Origin: Exophiala sp. HKRS030
Taxonomy: Eukaryota; Ascomycota; Eurotiomycetes; Chaetothyriales; Herpotrichiellaceae
Assembly: GCA_023897205.1 (NCBI GenBank)
Contig: JAHWDD010000005.1
Coordinates: 2,356,001-2,420,000, forward strand
DNA: 64,000 nt
Direction: 5' to 3'
Shown: positions 1 to 9,094 of the stretch, piece by piece
Numbering within the stretch: position 1 is the stretch's first letter
How the letters are laid out: each line of letters starts with the position of its first letter
Position numbers and translations under genes: made by a program
Notes under the pieces: generated by a model
The model's input: the letters and a program-made list of their open reading frames with translations, nothing else
Database searches by the model: none
Told to the model about the DNA's origin: nothing

Positions 1-1
1 G

Positions 2-2098
2 CACTTCGCGTTGCGAGTTCTGAAAACTAGCACTTGTATCAGTAAGCTTTACATGTGGAAGCTGAGGGACTTGATTCTCTCTGTTGGCCTTCAGTGGTTC
101 TCTCATCCGCTGTCATGGTCTTTTGGGGGCAACCGCTTGCAACTCAAGGCTGAAGTTCAGATCATGCAGGATGTGCTTGTATCCTTACAGAGTGCCAAAC
201 AGCCGGTCTTAGCGACTGCTGTCTCACGGAAAGACCCCCAACAGAAACAGGACCTACTCGAAGCTCTCCTCCAAAACGAGATTACCCGTCTCAATGTTTG
301 GCTTGCACCTCTAGGTCATGCAGGTCATCAAACCCATTCGGAGGCTCAGATTGCAGTGTACTCTCGCACTGCATGGCTCGAGAACCCCGCTCTAGCGGTG
401 CAGCTTGTGTCTCGATTTCCGAGTGAACAACTCCGCCGGGATGTACGATTCTTGCTTCTCAATTTTACCGACAAAGCTTTGAACGAACCGGACGCGATCG
501 ACCTTTTGATTGGGGACAAACTACCGTCAGATGTGTCCGGTCAATTGAAATATCTCCTTTATTGGGCGCCAGTTAACCCGATGCAAGCTGTCACGTACTT
601 CTTGCCCGCATTCGGAAACCATCCTTTCGTGCTTCAGTACGCTATGGGTGCACTCGAGAGCCACTCTGTGGATGTTACGTTCTTCTACGTTCCTCAGATC
701 GTACAGAGCCTTCGATATGATGCCTTGGGCTATGTCGAGCGGTACATCATTGAAACCGGAAAGTTTTCGCAGCTTTTTGCCCATCAAATCATCTGGAACA
801 TGAAGGCTAATGCGTACAAAGACGAAGATTCCCAAGAGCCAGATTCTGTCAAACCAACGCTTGACAAGGTCATGGACAGTTTGGTCTCCAGTTTCTCTGG
901 CGCAGACCGAGACTTTTACCAGAGAGAGTTTGCTTTCTTCGGCGAGGTTACGGATATCTCGGGCAAACTCAAGCCATTCATCAAAAAGCCCAAGCCTGAA
1001 AAGAAAGCCAAGATTGAAGAAGAGTTGCGCAAGATCAAAGTTGAAGTGGGCGTCTACCTTCCAAGTAACCCTGATGGTGTTGTTGTCGGCATCGACCGCA
1101 AGTCGGGAAAACCGTTACAGTCTCATGCTAAAGCACCTTACATGGCAACCTTCAGAATCCGCAAGACCAGAGAAACACCCGAGAACGACCCCAGATCCAA
1201 TGCCGAGACAGCTTTCAAGGCCATTCATGTGCCACGCAGAGGCCACAGCCGGCAGAACACAAATGAGATATCGGATCTTGGACTTGACGACAATCCACGA
1301 ACGTACGAGGTCTGGCAGAGTGCCATCTTCAAGGTCGGAGATGATTGCCGACAGGACGTCCTTGCACTGCAAATGATTGCGGCATTCCGTGGCATCTTCA
1401 ATTCGGTTGGCTTGGACGTGTATGTGTTTCCGTACCGAGTTACGGCAACAGCCCCTGGTTGTGGAGTAATTGACGTCCTTCCTAACTCCATCAGTCGTGA
1501 CATGCTGGGCAGAGAGGCGGTCAACGGCCTTCACGATTACTTTATCACGAAGTATGGCGGCGAGCACTCGATCCGATACCAGGAGGCCAGACATGAATTT
1601 GTGAAAAGTATGGCTGCATACTCGGTGATCAGCTACCTTCTCCAGTTCAAGGACCGACACAACGGGAACATTATGATCGATGACAAGGGCCATATCCTTC
1701 ACATCGACTTTGGGTTCTGTTTCGACATTGCACCAGGTGGGGTCAAGTTCGAACGAGCTCCATTCAAGCTGACTCCCGAGATGATTGCGGTGATGGGCGG
1801 AGATGATCCCAACATTTCACAGTCGTACAGATGGTTCGAAGAGCTTACGATCAAAGCATTCTTGTGTAGCCGGCAGTACTGCGAAAAGCTGAGTCATCTC
1901 GTCAGCTTGATGTTGGACAGTGGTTTGCCTTGCTTCAAGCCCGAGACGATGCGCAACTTTAGAAACCGGTTCGTCCTTGATAAGTCGGACAGAGAGGCGG
2001 CCGAGTTCATGCTTGGGTGTATTAAGAAGAGCGCGGGGAATGTGTCTACCAAGGTCTACGACGAGTTCCAGCTTCTCACGAATGGAATTCCCTACTAA
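2..2098 (+). CDS. STT4: Phosphatidylinositol 4-kinase STT4 (type III alpha), C-terminal part
   Basis: This is the C-terminal part (about 699 residues) of the lipid kinase that makes phosphatidylinositol 4-phosphate at the plasma membrane. The frame is open to the left edge, so the gene starts outside the window and the apparent start near base 11 is a TTG inside the coding region. Residues about 60-260 match the helical PIK accessory domain. The catalytic domain fills about 370-690, with the catalytic-loop motif DRHNGNIM and the metal-binding DFGFCFD motif near bases 1650-1730. The protein ends in a short conserved tail closing with GIPY. No intron is needed in the visible part. Identification is by family motifs; the size of the missing N-terminus is unknown from here. 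Confidence 0.95.
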   Translation, partial: HFALRVLKTSTCISKLYMWKLRDLILSVGLQWFSHPLSWSFGGNRLQLKAEVQIMQDVLVSLQSAKQPVLATAVSRKDPQQKQDLLEALLQNEITRLNVWLAPLGHAGHQTHSEAQIAVYSRTAWLENPALAVQLVSRFPSEQLRRDVRFLLLNFTDKALNEPDAIDLLIGDKLPSDVSGQLKYLLYWAPVNPMQAVTYFLPAFGNHPFVLQYAMGALESHSVDVTFFYVPQIVQSLRYDALGYVERYIIETGKFSQLFAHQIIWNMKANAYKDEDSQEPDSVKPTLDKVMDSLVSSFSGADRDFYQREFAFFGEVTDISGKLKPFIKKPKPEKKAKIEEELRKIKVEVGVYLPSNPDGVVVGIDRKSGKPLQSHAKAPYMATFRIRKTRETPENDPRSNAETAFKAIHVPRRGHSRQNTNEISDLGLDDNPRTYEVWQSAIFKVGDDCRQDVLALQMIAAFRGIFNSVGLDVYVFPYRVTATAPGCGVIDVLPNSISRDMLGREAVNGLHDYFITKYGGEHSIRYQEARHEFVKSMAAYSVISYLLQFKDRHNGNIMIDDKGHILHIDFGFCFDIAPGGVKFERAPFKLTPEMIAVMGGDDPNISQSYRWFEELTIKAFLCSRQYCEKLSHLVSLMLDSGLPCFKPETMRNFRNRFVLDKSDREAAEFMLGCIKKSAGNVSTKVYDEFQLLTNGIPY

Positions 2099-2495
2099 GA
2101 GAGAGTAGTGACAGGGCTAGGCTACTTATTAATAGGGTGAAATCAGGGACAAGAAATTAGATGAGCTTGTAATGGGCAGTTTTTTTTGGATCCATTTAGT
2201 CTCTCTGATGTGTACACTATCCGTTTCCGTATCCTTAGCTAAGCCACGCACAAACAGGCACGGCATGGCTGATTCAAGAACCGAACGTTTCGAACAAATG
2301 GCGGTGTAACATTTGCGTGATGGTGGCGCCGATGCAATTCATTCTTCAAGAGTCCGAGATTTCTGTTTTTTCCGAGTGGTTGCTGCTGCTTGACTTGTCG
2401 AGATCGGGAGATGTAGCGTGGAAGCCGGCAAAAGACCTTTGTGTTGCAGTTGCAAGTAGTCCGTTCTGCTGGTAGTGATTGGGGGAAAGATCAAA
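2099..2495. other. Intergenic, convergent 3' ends of STT4 and RAMP4 gene
   Basis: About 400 bases between two converging stop codons. It should hold both 3' UTRs. I see no ORF, repeat or RNA gene that I can support. Confidence 0.6.
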
Positions 2496-3012
2496 TCATT
2501 TCGACACCAAGCCGACCTTGGCCAACAGGCCCAGAATGAAGTTCCAGACTTGGGGGAGGAGTCTCAATTGTTCGATGAGCAACGGGGCGATGACGACGAA
2601 GATCAGTAGAACTGTAGTTTTGTTGTCAGTTTAGGGGGTGTGTTTAGATTGACAAAAAGAAACCAAAACCCCATACCGACAGCAGCTACACCGACAGGTG
2701 ACCTTTTGACCTCTTTCTTCTTGTACGCGGTTTCGGGCTTGCCCATACGCTTCTCGACGGATTTGGCGTGCTTTTCATTCGCCCGGCGTTGAGTCGGTGT
2801 TTGGGCCTAACAACGATGGAGAGAAAATTGTGTTAATGATTTGATGAGTCTCGAATGAATAATTCCTTGATTGATGTTTTCCGTGGAAAAAGCAAAATCC
2901 TTCTCCAAGAGGCGATCGCGAAAAGAAATGACCGGGGGCCTTTACCCCCTCCGCTTTGCAAGAAGAGAGTGGTGTGGCTTGGTGATTGATGATAATTCCA
3001 AAAACATACCAT
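2496..3012 (-). CDS. YSY6: RAMP4/YSY6-family ER stress-associated membrane protein
   Basis: Small tail-anchored ER protein of the RAMP4/SERP1/Ysy6 family, which associates with the Sec61 translocon and helps in ER stress. Three exons join to 82 residues: 3012-3010 (the ATG alone), 2806-2677 and 2611-2496. The start codon is followed directly by a GTATGT donor, and the intron ends TTAG before codons for AQTPTQRRANEKHAK, the usual start of fungal members. The second intron (2676-2612) splits a valine codon. The protein is basic up to about residue 48 and then has one hydrophobic segment (LLIFVVIAPLLIEQL), as expected of the family. Because the first exon is a single codon, automatic gene callers would probably miss it or use a wrong start. 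Confidence 0.88.
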
Positions 3013-3190
3013 TGTGTTAAAACAATATTCGATATTGATATTGATGTTGATGAGCTCAAGTTGGTGATTTGTCCGTATAGACTCTTGTATACTCTCGTGA
3101 CTTGAAGTTTTCAAATGTGAATTGGTTTATGGGTTGTGATGGATCGGCGCAAGAAGGTGGTATTGTTCTCAAGAAAGATGGTTGGAAAAT

Positions 3191-3219
3191 GTTGTTGGTG
3201 TTGGTGTTGTTGTTGGTGT
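3191..3219. repeat. GTT/GGT-rich simple sequence repeat
   Basis: Interrupted trinucleotide run of GTT and GGT units upstream of the RAMP4-like gene. Probably in its promoter or 5' UTR. Confidence 0.7.
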
Positions 3220-3503
3220 CAGATACGCGGAGGGGGGAAAAAGGACAGATATATCCGTGCGTGTGATGTATGGCTTGCTGAACCGCGTTCTTTGATCGTG
3301 TTTCCTTCTTAGAAAAAGGAATCAAAAGAGTCAGACACCACGCGCGCGTCTCGAAGGCCCTCCGAAGCAAAAAGTGACAAGAGATGTTGACAGATGTTGT
3401 TGAAATTGACCGAGTGACGGGCCCCTTTTCTAAACTCACTGGTGTACGAATACGAGAAGGTGATGAAAGAAAGAGGCAACGTTGCGTCTCCTGAAGATTG
3501 AGT

Positions 3504-3509
3504 CACGTG
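3504..3509. promoter_or_regulatory. CACGTG E-box upstream of RAMP4-like gene
   Basis: Palindromic CACGTG in the context TCACGTGG, about 490 bases upstream of the RAMP4 start codon. bHLH factors of the Cbf1 type bind such sites in fungi. Function here is inferred only. Confidence 0.3.
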
Positions 3510-3620
3510 GTGATAAGATACTGACAAGCACATACTACTTCTACGCCTTTGTTTCTCGTGTTTGTTCGCATCCCCAGGTTTGAACTTGGACGCCCCCGGA
3601 CAAGCCCGACATGTTCCTTG

Positions 3621-3629
3621 TACTCCGTA
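3621..3629. repeat. TACTCCGTA motif, copy 1
   Basis: Exact nine-base copy of a motif that recurs in non-coding parts of the window; preceded by TTG and followed by C. Confidence 0.5.
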
Positions 3630-3856
3630 CCAACCATTGATTTATGACAAAATTACAAGTACACTACATCTTTGTGCCGAGAAAGGATAATCAAATTCCA
3701 GCCAATGTTTGGTTATGCCGCCGTGACCCTTGGTTGACCTCATCCCGCGGACCCTGAACAACACTATGACGGTCGGTTACCGTTCGAGTACTATTCCTTT
3801 GGCCTTAAAACGGCTCCTTCCTCGATCCCAATCGAGATGAGGTCGATGCCGCCTTG

Positions 3857-3865
3857 TACTCCGTA
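3857..3865. repeat. TACTCCGTA motif, copy 2
   Basis: Second exact copy, also preceded by CTTG as in copy 1, about 215 bases upstream of the MFS start codon. Confidence 0.5.
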
Positions 3866-4073
3866 CTCATCCCTGGGACGGCCGAGGGGAAGTCCAAAAG
3901 TACCGTCAAAAGCAAGCCACGGCAACTATGACTACAATTAAACATTGCGGGGGGGGTCCCATGTCAATACGGACTAGGCAACAGTAATTCAAGCTCAAAA
4001 ATGGTTGAAGAGATTCAAAGACGATGCTTTGAATTGCTCTCTTTTTGAGATAATAGTCGCGACATTGTAGATA

Positions 4074-5963
4074 ATGGAAATCTCTACCATTCAACGAGCA
4101 TCAAGCAGCAGAGTGTTAGAGGATCCACAGACTGAAGCGTCCACTGCTCAAGAATCCACCCATGCTCGAGAACTGTTTGAAGTGGAAGAAGTTGGGAACA
4201 ATGGAGACGACGACGACATCGAGTATCCTACCGGCACTAAACTATGGCTCGCTGTATCGTCGTTCTGCCTCGCCTCCTTCTTACATGGATTGGTATCATG
4301 TTCCACGCTGGACCTGAGTAACGCCTTACGCTGACCATCTCCAGGACCTGACCATTGTTGCCGTGGCGGTACCGAGTTTGACTGACCAGTTCAAGACAGT
4401 GAATGATATTGGCTGGTACTCGGCATCATAGTAGGTTTGGTCAAGACAACCCGATGTCTCACAAAGTAGACTAACCGAACTGTGTCTCCAGCATGATGAC
4501 CAGCAGCGCTCTCATCTTCTTGTGCGTTTGTCTAGCACGGCCCACTCTGCTACTTGCTGACATGATTCGATAGCTTTGGGAAGATGTATACCTTGTACTC
4601 CATCAAACCTCTGTTTGTGTTTGGAATCGCCGTCTTCGAGCTCGGGTCTTTACTTTGCACCTTCTCCCAAAGTTCCCACATGTTCATCTTGGGGAGATCG
4701 ATTGCCGGAGTTGGGACGAGCGCCATCCAAGGCGGTGGTCTGAAGCTCATGAGACACTGTTTCCCCGTCTCGAAGCTGCCCATGGCCATGAGCCTTGTGA
4801 GTGCTTGCTCGTCATCGGCCTGGTAACCGCTCCCATGATCGGGGGTGCCCTGATCGATGCGTTCAGCTGGAGAGCTTGTTTCGCCATCAACATTCCTTTG
4901 GGCGTACTCTGCATCGTTTTCATCCTTTACGGCTTTCACGATTTCATCTTGAACCCGGATGAGTCAATGCCGTGGAGAGCCAAAATTCGATGCCTCGATC
5001 CTGTAGGCACTTTGCTGGTCATCCCATCCGTGACGTGTCTGCTTATGGGCTTGCAATGGGGAGGTATCAAATATGGATGGAAGGATTGGCGCATCATCCT
5101 TGTTTTCGTTCTTTTTGGAGTGCTTTCCTCGGGCTTTGCATATCTACAATACCGCCAGGGTGATGTCGCCATCCTCCCACCGAGAATCGTCAAAAAGCGG
5201 AGCATCCTCGCTGCCATGTGGTTTTCGTCCTGTTGCAACGGAGTTCTGGCAGTCACCGAGTATTACATTGCCATCTATTTCCAAGGTGTGCAGGGACTCT
5301 CGGCAACCACATCAGGCTTGCTGGGTCTGCCTATGATCGTAGGCCTCGGTGTGGCGACTGTGATGTCCGGCTTGGGAACTTCAGCCATAGGGTATTATTA
5401 CCGTACGTATCATCTTGGTTTTGAGGACATAAGGAGCGTCTCTGTCTGGCTAACATCGCATCCCAGCTTTCATGTTTGCGACGAGTATCTTCGCGCCTGT
5501 CGCCTCCGGCCTGCTCACCACGCTGGACCCGGATGAAAGTCATGTCAAAGTGGCCGCTTTGCTAGCGTTCTTGGGCATCGCTATCGGCCTTAGCCTCTCG
5601 ACACCCTCACTCATCGTGCAAGCAACCCTCTCCCCAAAGGACATCTCGATCGGCGCGGCAATCGTGGGATTCGGCGGAGGCATGGGCTCTGCATTGTGGA
5701 CATGTGCATCGGCAGCCTTGTTTCAGAATCGCCTAGTCCGTGAAATCCAACAGCACGAACCCGGCGCCAACGTCACAGCAATTGCAGATGCTGGCTTATC
5801 CGATCTCAGACGTTACATCGGTAGTGAGAAGCTGAGGGTCGTCCTGGCTGGCTACAATGAGGCGGTATCACAAACGTTGTATATTCCACTTGCTTTGGGC
5901 ATTCTTACTGTTGCCGGCTCGATTGCTGCGGAAAGGAAATCGGTCAAGTCGAAGCAAACGTAG
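4074..5963 (+). pseudogene. DHA2-type MFS efflux transporter with a one-base frameshift
   Basis: A 14-helix drug:H+ antiporter-2 family MFS protein. Exons: 4074-4292, 4345-4430, 4492-4521, 4574-5402, 5467-5963. The N-terminus is hydrophilic and acidic; helices begin with LWLAVSSFCLASFL and run on as DLTIVAVAVPSL. Around bases 4812-4817 the frame breaks: upstream reads ...VSACSS, downstream GLVTAPMIGGALID in a frame one base earlier. Inserting one base after 4814 would restore continuity across motif C, which is highly conserved in antiporters. A GTGAGT at 4797 looks like a donor, but no acceptor restores the frame and splicing would delete the helix. So this is either a real single-base deletion (recent pseudogene or strain variant) or a sequence error. 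It opens the accessory cluster. Confidence 0.8.
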
Positions 5964-6426
5964 ACGCGAGATACAATACGCCGAAGGGCATCATAAAGGA
6001 CAGCTAATCAAATGCACCGGGATAAACACACCTCTCCTCCACACTTTCTCATCGTCACATCAAGGAAATTTCTGGACACTTGTGGACTCAGGGCTAGGAA
6101 AAAAGTAGCTCAGAGTATGTATTCACAGATTACGAAGATTTTGAGCGAAGGGATTACAAGACTGCACAGAAAGTGCCAGACCGGCTGATACAACCAAGAG
6201 AAAAATATGGAGAGCTCAGCAAATGCTTTATAAAGGACAAAGAAAAACGACGAAATTCATTTTTTGACCTCCTAAAACAGCAGGATCACATTCCTACTCG
6301 TCTCATCTATTCCACGTTCTGTCGGCGATGTTCACCCGAGGCTCAAACTGTTTTAGTCCGACTGCACGCGCATTACTCACGACGCGACCCGAGCCTTCGT
6401 CTCCTCAAAGACGGTGAGTTTACTTA
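5964..6426. other. Intergenic, convergent 3' ends of two MFS genes
   Basis: About 460 bases between converging stop codons of the two transporter genes. No supported feature. Confidence 0.5.
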
Positions 6427-8298
6427 TCAATCATCAACCATGACTTCTTTGGGCTTCTCGTTGTTGAAAAGCGGAGCATCGATTGCTTTTGTGAATTGAT
6501 CCTTTGGTTCTTTCATGAGACAGGAGACTATGACCCATGTCAGTATATAACGAGAAATGTTCCTGTGATCAGGGTCGAACATACTTATGAGCACAACACC
6601 TGCCATCGCAGTTGACATGATGTATACATTTCGGAACGCAATGTTGAAACTTTCCTTCATGGCTAGCACGGAGGCCTGGATTATCTGTGGATTGATTCCT
6701 GGGACGTGGCCAAGTGCTTGCTGATCGTTGTGGGTAAGAGCACCCAATAACTGACCAAGTGAGGATGGCGGAAGCCCATGAGATATGGCAGCGGCGCCGA
6801 CTTTTGATGCCAGCTTGTCAGCGACTGCGGCATTGAACAGAGCATTGTAAACGGCGAGTCCGACAGTCCCTCCACCGGCGCGAGTCGCCAGCAACAGGCC
6901 CGACGCGGTTGAGATCAAATCAGCACGGACCGATATTTGACCCAGGACCACCAGACTACACATGGCCATGCCCAAAGCTAGCCCAAACAAGGCGACAAGA
7001 CCATATATATGGACATTGGAAGACAGATTGCTGCCCGCCATCGCCCCAAAGAAGGCCGCCATCATAATGAAGGAGAACACCAGCGGTGGGCGAATGGTTC
7101 TGGTACGAGCAGTGTAAATGCCTCCAAGATAGGCACCCACAGTGACCACCCACCAAGCGATGCTGTATTCGAGAGCCGTGTGGAACAAGTCCTTGCCATA
7201 CAAGAATGAAATCTGGTAGGGGACATAGTTGTTGAATGCCAGAAACATAAAGCCTTCTGCGAAGAAGCAGATTTCGGCGATGACAAAGTTGCGGGAGCCG
7301 AACAGGTCGCAATGATAGATGCCATCGCGCTTGAACCGGGTGGCATAGATGACCAACCCAACGGTCGAGACGGCGCCGAGGCCGAAGGGGAGCCAAACGT
7401 GGACGTTGGACCATGGATAGGGGTTTTGAGACCATCCTAAACCTATGCAGATACCCAAGAAGGAAGTTATTGTCAAACACATTCCACCGATATCGAAGCT
7501 GCGAATCTTGATCCAGATACCCAGTTGCTGCAGAGCACGAGGAGGGGGCCGGTAGAGGAATGCAAATACCACGGCGTTGAAGAAGAAGCAGGCGGCAGCG
7601 AAGTAGAAGTAATTCCGGAACCCTTCAGGGTTTGTTCTCGACATGGCGCCTCCGACGTACAGGGCCGTCACCGCAGACAGGGCGACCGAGATTTGAAGAG
7701 CGGCTTGAGCGTACGAGCGGTACTTGCGTGGCATGATTTCAGACATGATGGCATGCGTCAACGCCTGGGTCGGCTGACCGAGGCCTCCGATTGCCTGGCC
7801 TGCTATGGCCATTCCAATGCTGTTCGATCGCGACACGATGAGACACCCCGTGAAGCCAAAGACCATCCCCGCGACGACAAAGACCTTGCGACCCCAAAAG
7901 TCGGCCGCCTGGGCGATTGAAGGACCGAGAGTGATGGGCATGATGATCAAAGAAAGAGTGAGCCAGGTAGACTGACTTGGTGCCCCCAAGTACGCTGCAA
8001 TGGTTTGTGCGAGGAGGCCGGACCCGGCAAGGTGAATCATCGTAGCGAAATATGTTCCTACAATCCCCTGTGGAGTCATCGTCAGCTTGAACTGTCGTTC
8101 TTGTGAATCCTGAAACCATTGTTCTCTCCTTACCGTCAAGACGATGAATCCCCTGAGCGATAAATGCTGCGAAGGCTCGTCATCCTCAAGATTTTGGGAC
8201 ATGCTCCCCTGCGCGCCTAGAGGCTGCTGACGAGACGAGTGATCCTCGACATGCGAGATTTGCGAAAGAGCAACTGAATCCTTGTCTTCCATTGTCAT
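6427..8298 (-). CDS. MFS transporter, fungal TRI12-like efflux pump family
   Basis: Membrane transporter of the 14-helix MFS group that includes fungal trichothecene and siderophore transporters. The reading frame is open throughout, but two stretches look like stop-free introns whose length is a multiple of three: 8133-8068 (66 bases, GTAAGG to CACAG) and 6584-6528 (57 bases, GTATGT to CATAG). Removing them joins GFIVLT to GIVGTYFATMIHLAG at the first helix and shortens the C-terminal tail, giving about 582 residues. Two start codons are possible (8298 and 8292). The N-terminal 50 residues are hydrophilic. It lies tail-to-tail with the frameshifted MFS gene and head-on to the fusion monooxygenase, so it may move the cluster's substrate or product. 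The cargo is unknown. Confidence 0.85.
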   Translation of the reverse strand: MTMEDKDSVALSQISHVEDHSSRQQPLGAQGSMSQNLEDDEPSQHLSLRGFIVLTVRREQWFQDSQERQFKLTMTPQGIVGTYFATMIHLAGSGLLAQTIAAYLGAPSQSTWLTLSLIIMPITLGPSIAQAADFWGRKVFVVAGMVFGFTGCLIVSRSNSIGMAIAGQAIGGLGQPTQALTHAIMSEIMPRKYRSYAQAALQISVALSAVTALYVGGAMSRTNPEGFRNYFYFAAACFFFNAVVFAFLYRPPPRALQQLGIWIKIRSFDIGGMCLTITSFLGICIGLGWSQNPYPWSNVHVWLPFGLGAVSTVGLVIYATRFKRDGIYHCDLFGSRNFVIAEICFFAEGFMFLAFNNYVPYQISFLYGKDLFHTALEYSIAWWVVTVGAYLGGIYTARTRTIRPPLVFSFIMMAAFFGAMAGSNLSSNVHIYGLVALFGLALGMAMCSLVVLGQISVRADLISTASGLLLATRAGGGTVGLAVYNALFNAAVADKLASKVGAAAISHGLPPSSLGQLLGALTHNDQQALGHVPGINPQIIQASVLAMKESFNIAFRNVYIMSTAMAGVVLISMFDPDHRNISRYILTWVIVSCLMKEPKDQFTKAIDAPLFNNEKPKEVMVDD

Positions 8299-9094
8299 TC
8301 TTGGGAGTCAAATTTTTCACTGATGGTGCTTAAGACAACTTGAGAGCATTCGGTCTAGGTTCTCAGGGATGAGCAAGGGCGTGCACGATAGAGACATATT
8401 TATCTAGTATCAAGCTTGTGTGGGGGCCCGCGGGTATCTATCGATTTCTCACAAACCGCTGGCCGGTACAAAGACCCATATGTGATCAGGAAAAGAGATG
8501 CGCCAAGTTCAAAATCTGGGGAAGCAATAAGCCATTCGCTTGTGATTGATGGGCCTGGAACTTCTTCCCACCACCACAAAACCCTTTGGCCTCCTTCTTA
8601 CGGCACTATATTTTCTCCCGTGACTCTTTACTGGAGCGGACAGCAAGAATTGAGTTCACCGAGGGACTTGAGCAACCAAGGGTCGACGTTCCGGTCTCTC
8701 CCCGCGAGTCAGCGAAGAAACAACTTGGCCCCGGCTTTCGAAAACAAAGTCTATTGACGACCCCGGATTCCCGGCCCCTCTCCGTAAAGGTCCCACCATG
8801 CTGGATCGAGGCAGCCTGGATCTGTTAAACGTGCTCTGAACAATGTTGCACACTGTACATTGGTCACTGGATTTTTCAAATTATGCATAGTGAGGAGCAA
8901 AGGTAGAGAATGGCACCACATCATCAGTGGCAGATACCATTATGGCTAAAGATTATCCACCTGGAAAGCTGAAGGGAAGCTGATTGTCTACGAAGTCCAT
9001 CATGTCTATGTCAACAATATAACGGTGAGGCCCAACACCACAGCGATTACTCGGGAATCAAAGCCTCCCTTATTCCACATCCACATGTCACTTA
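8299..9094. other. Intergenic region upstream of the TRI12-like MFS gene
   Basis: About 800 bases holding the promoter of the leftward MFS gene and the 3' end of the leftward fusion gene. The ORFs here are short and look random. No repeat or RNA gene seen. Confidence 0.5.

Larger units (their letters stand above)
3013..4073. other. Divergent upstream region between RAMP4 gene and MFS transporter
   Basis: About 1.06 kb that should contain the 5' UTR and promoter of the RAMP4-like gene (leftward) and of the MFS gene (rightward). It holds a GTT/GGT-rich simple repeat at about 3191-3219, a CACGTG box at 3504-3509, two exact TACTCCGTA motifs (3621 and 3857) and a run of eight G at 3949-3956. Short ORFs here have no recognisable protein features. 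Confidence 0.5.

Noticed and set aside
4797..4866. Possible intron (GTGAGT to TTCAG) in the DHA2 transporter
   Set aside because: It would remove the conserved GLVTAPMIGG helix and still leave the wrong frame, so a one-base frameshift explains the data better.
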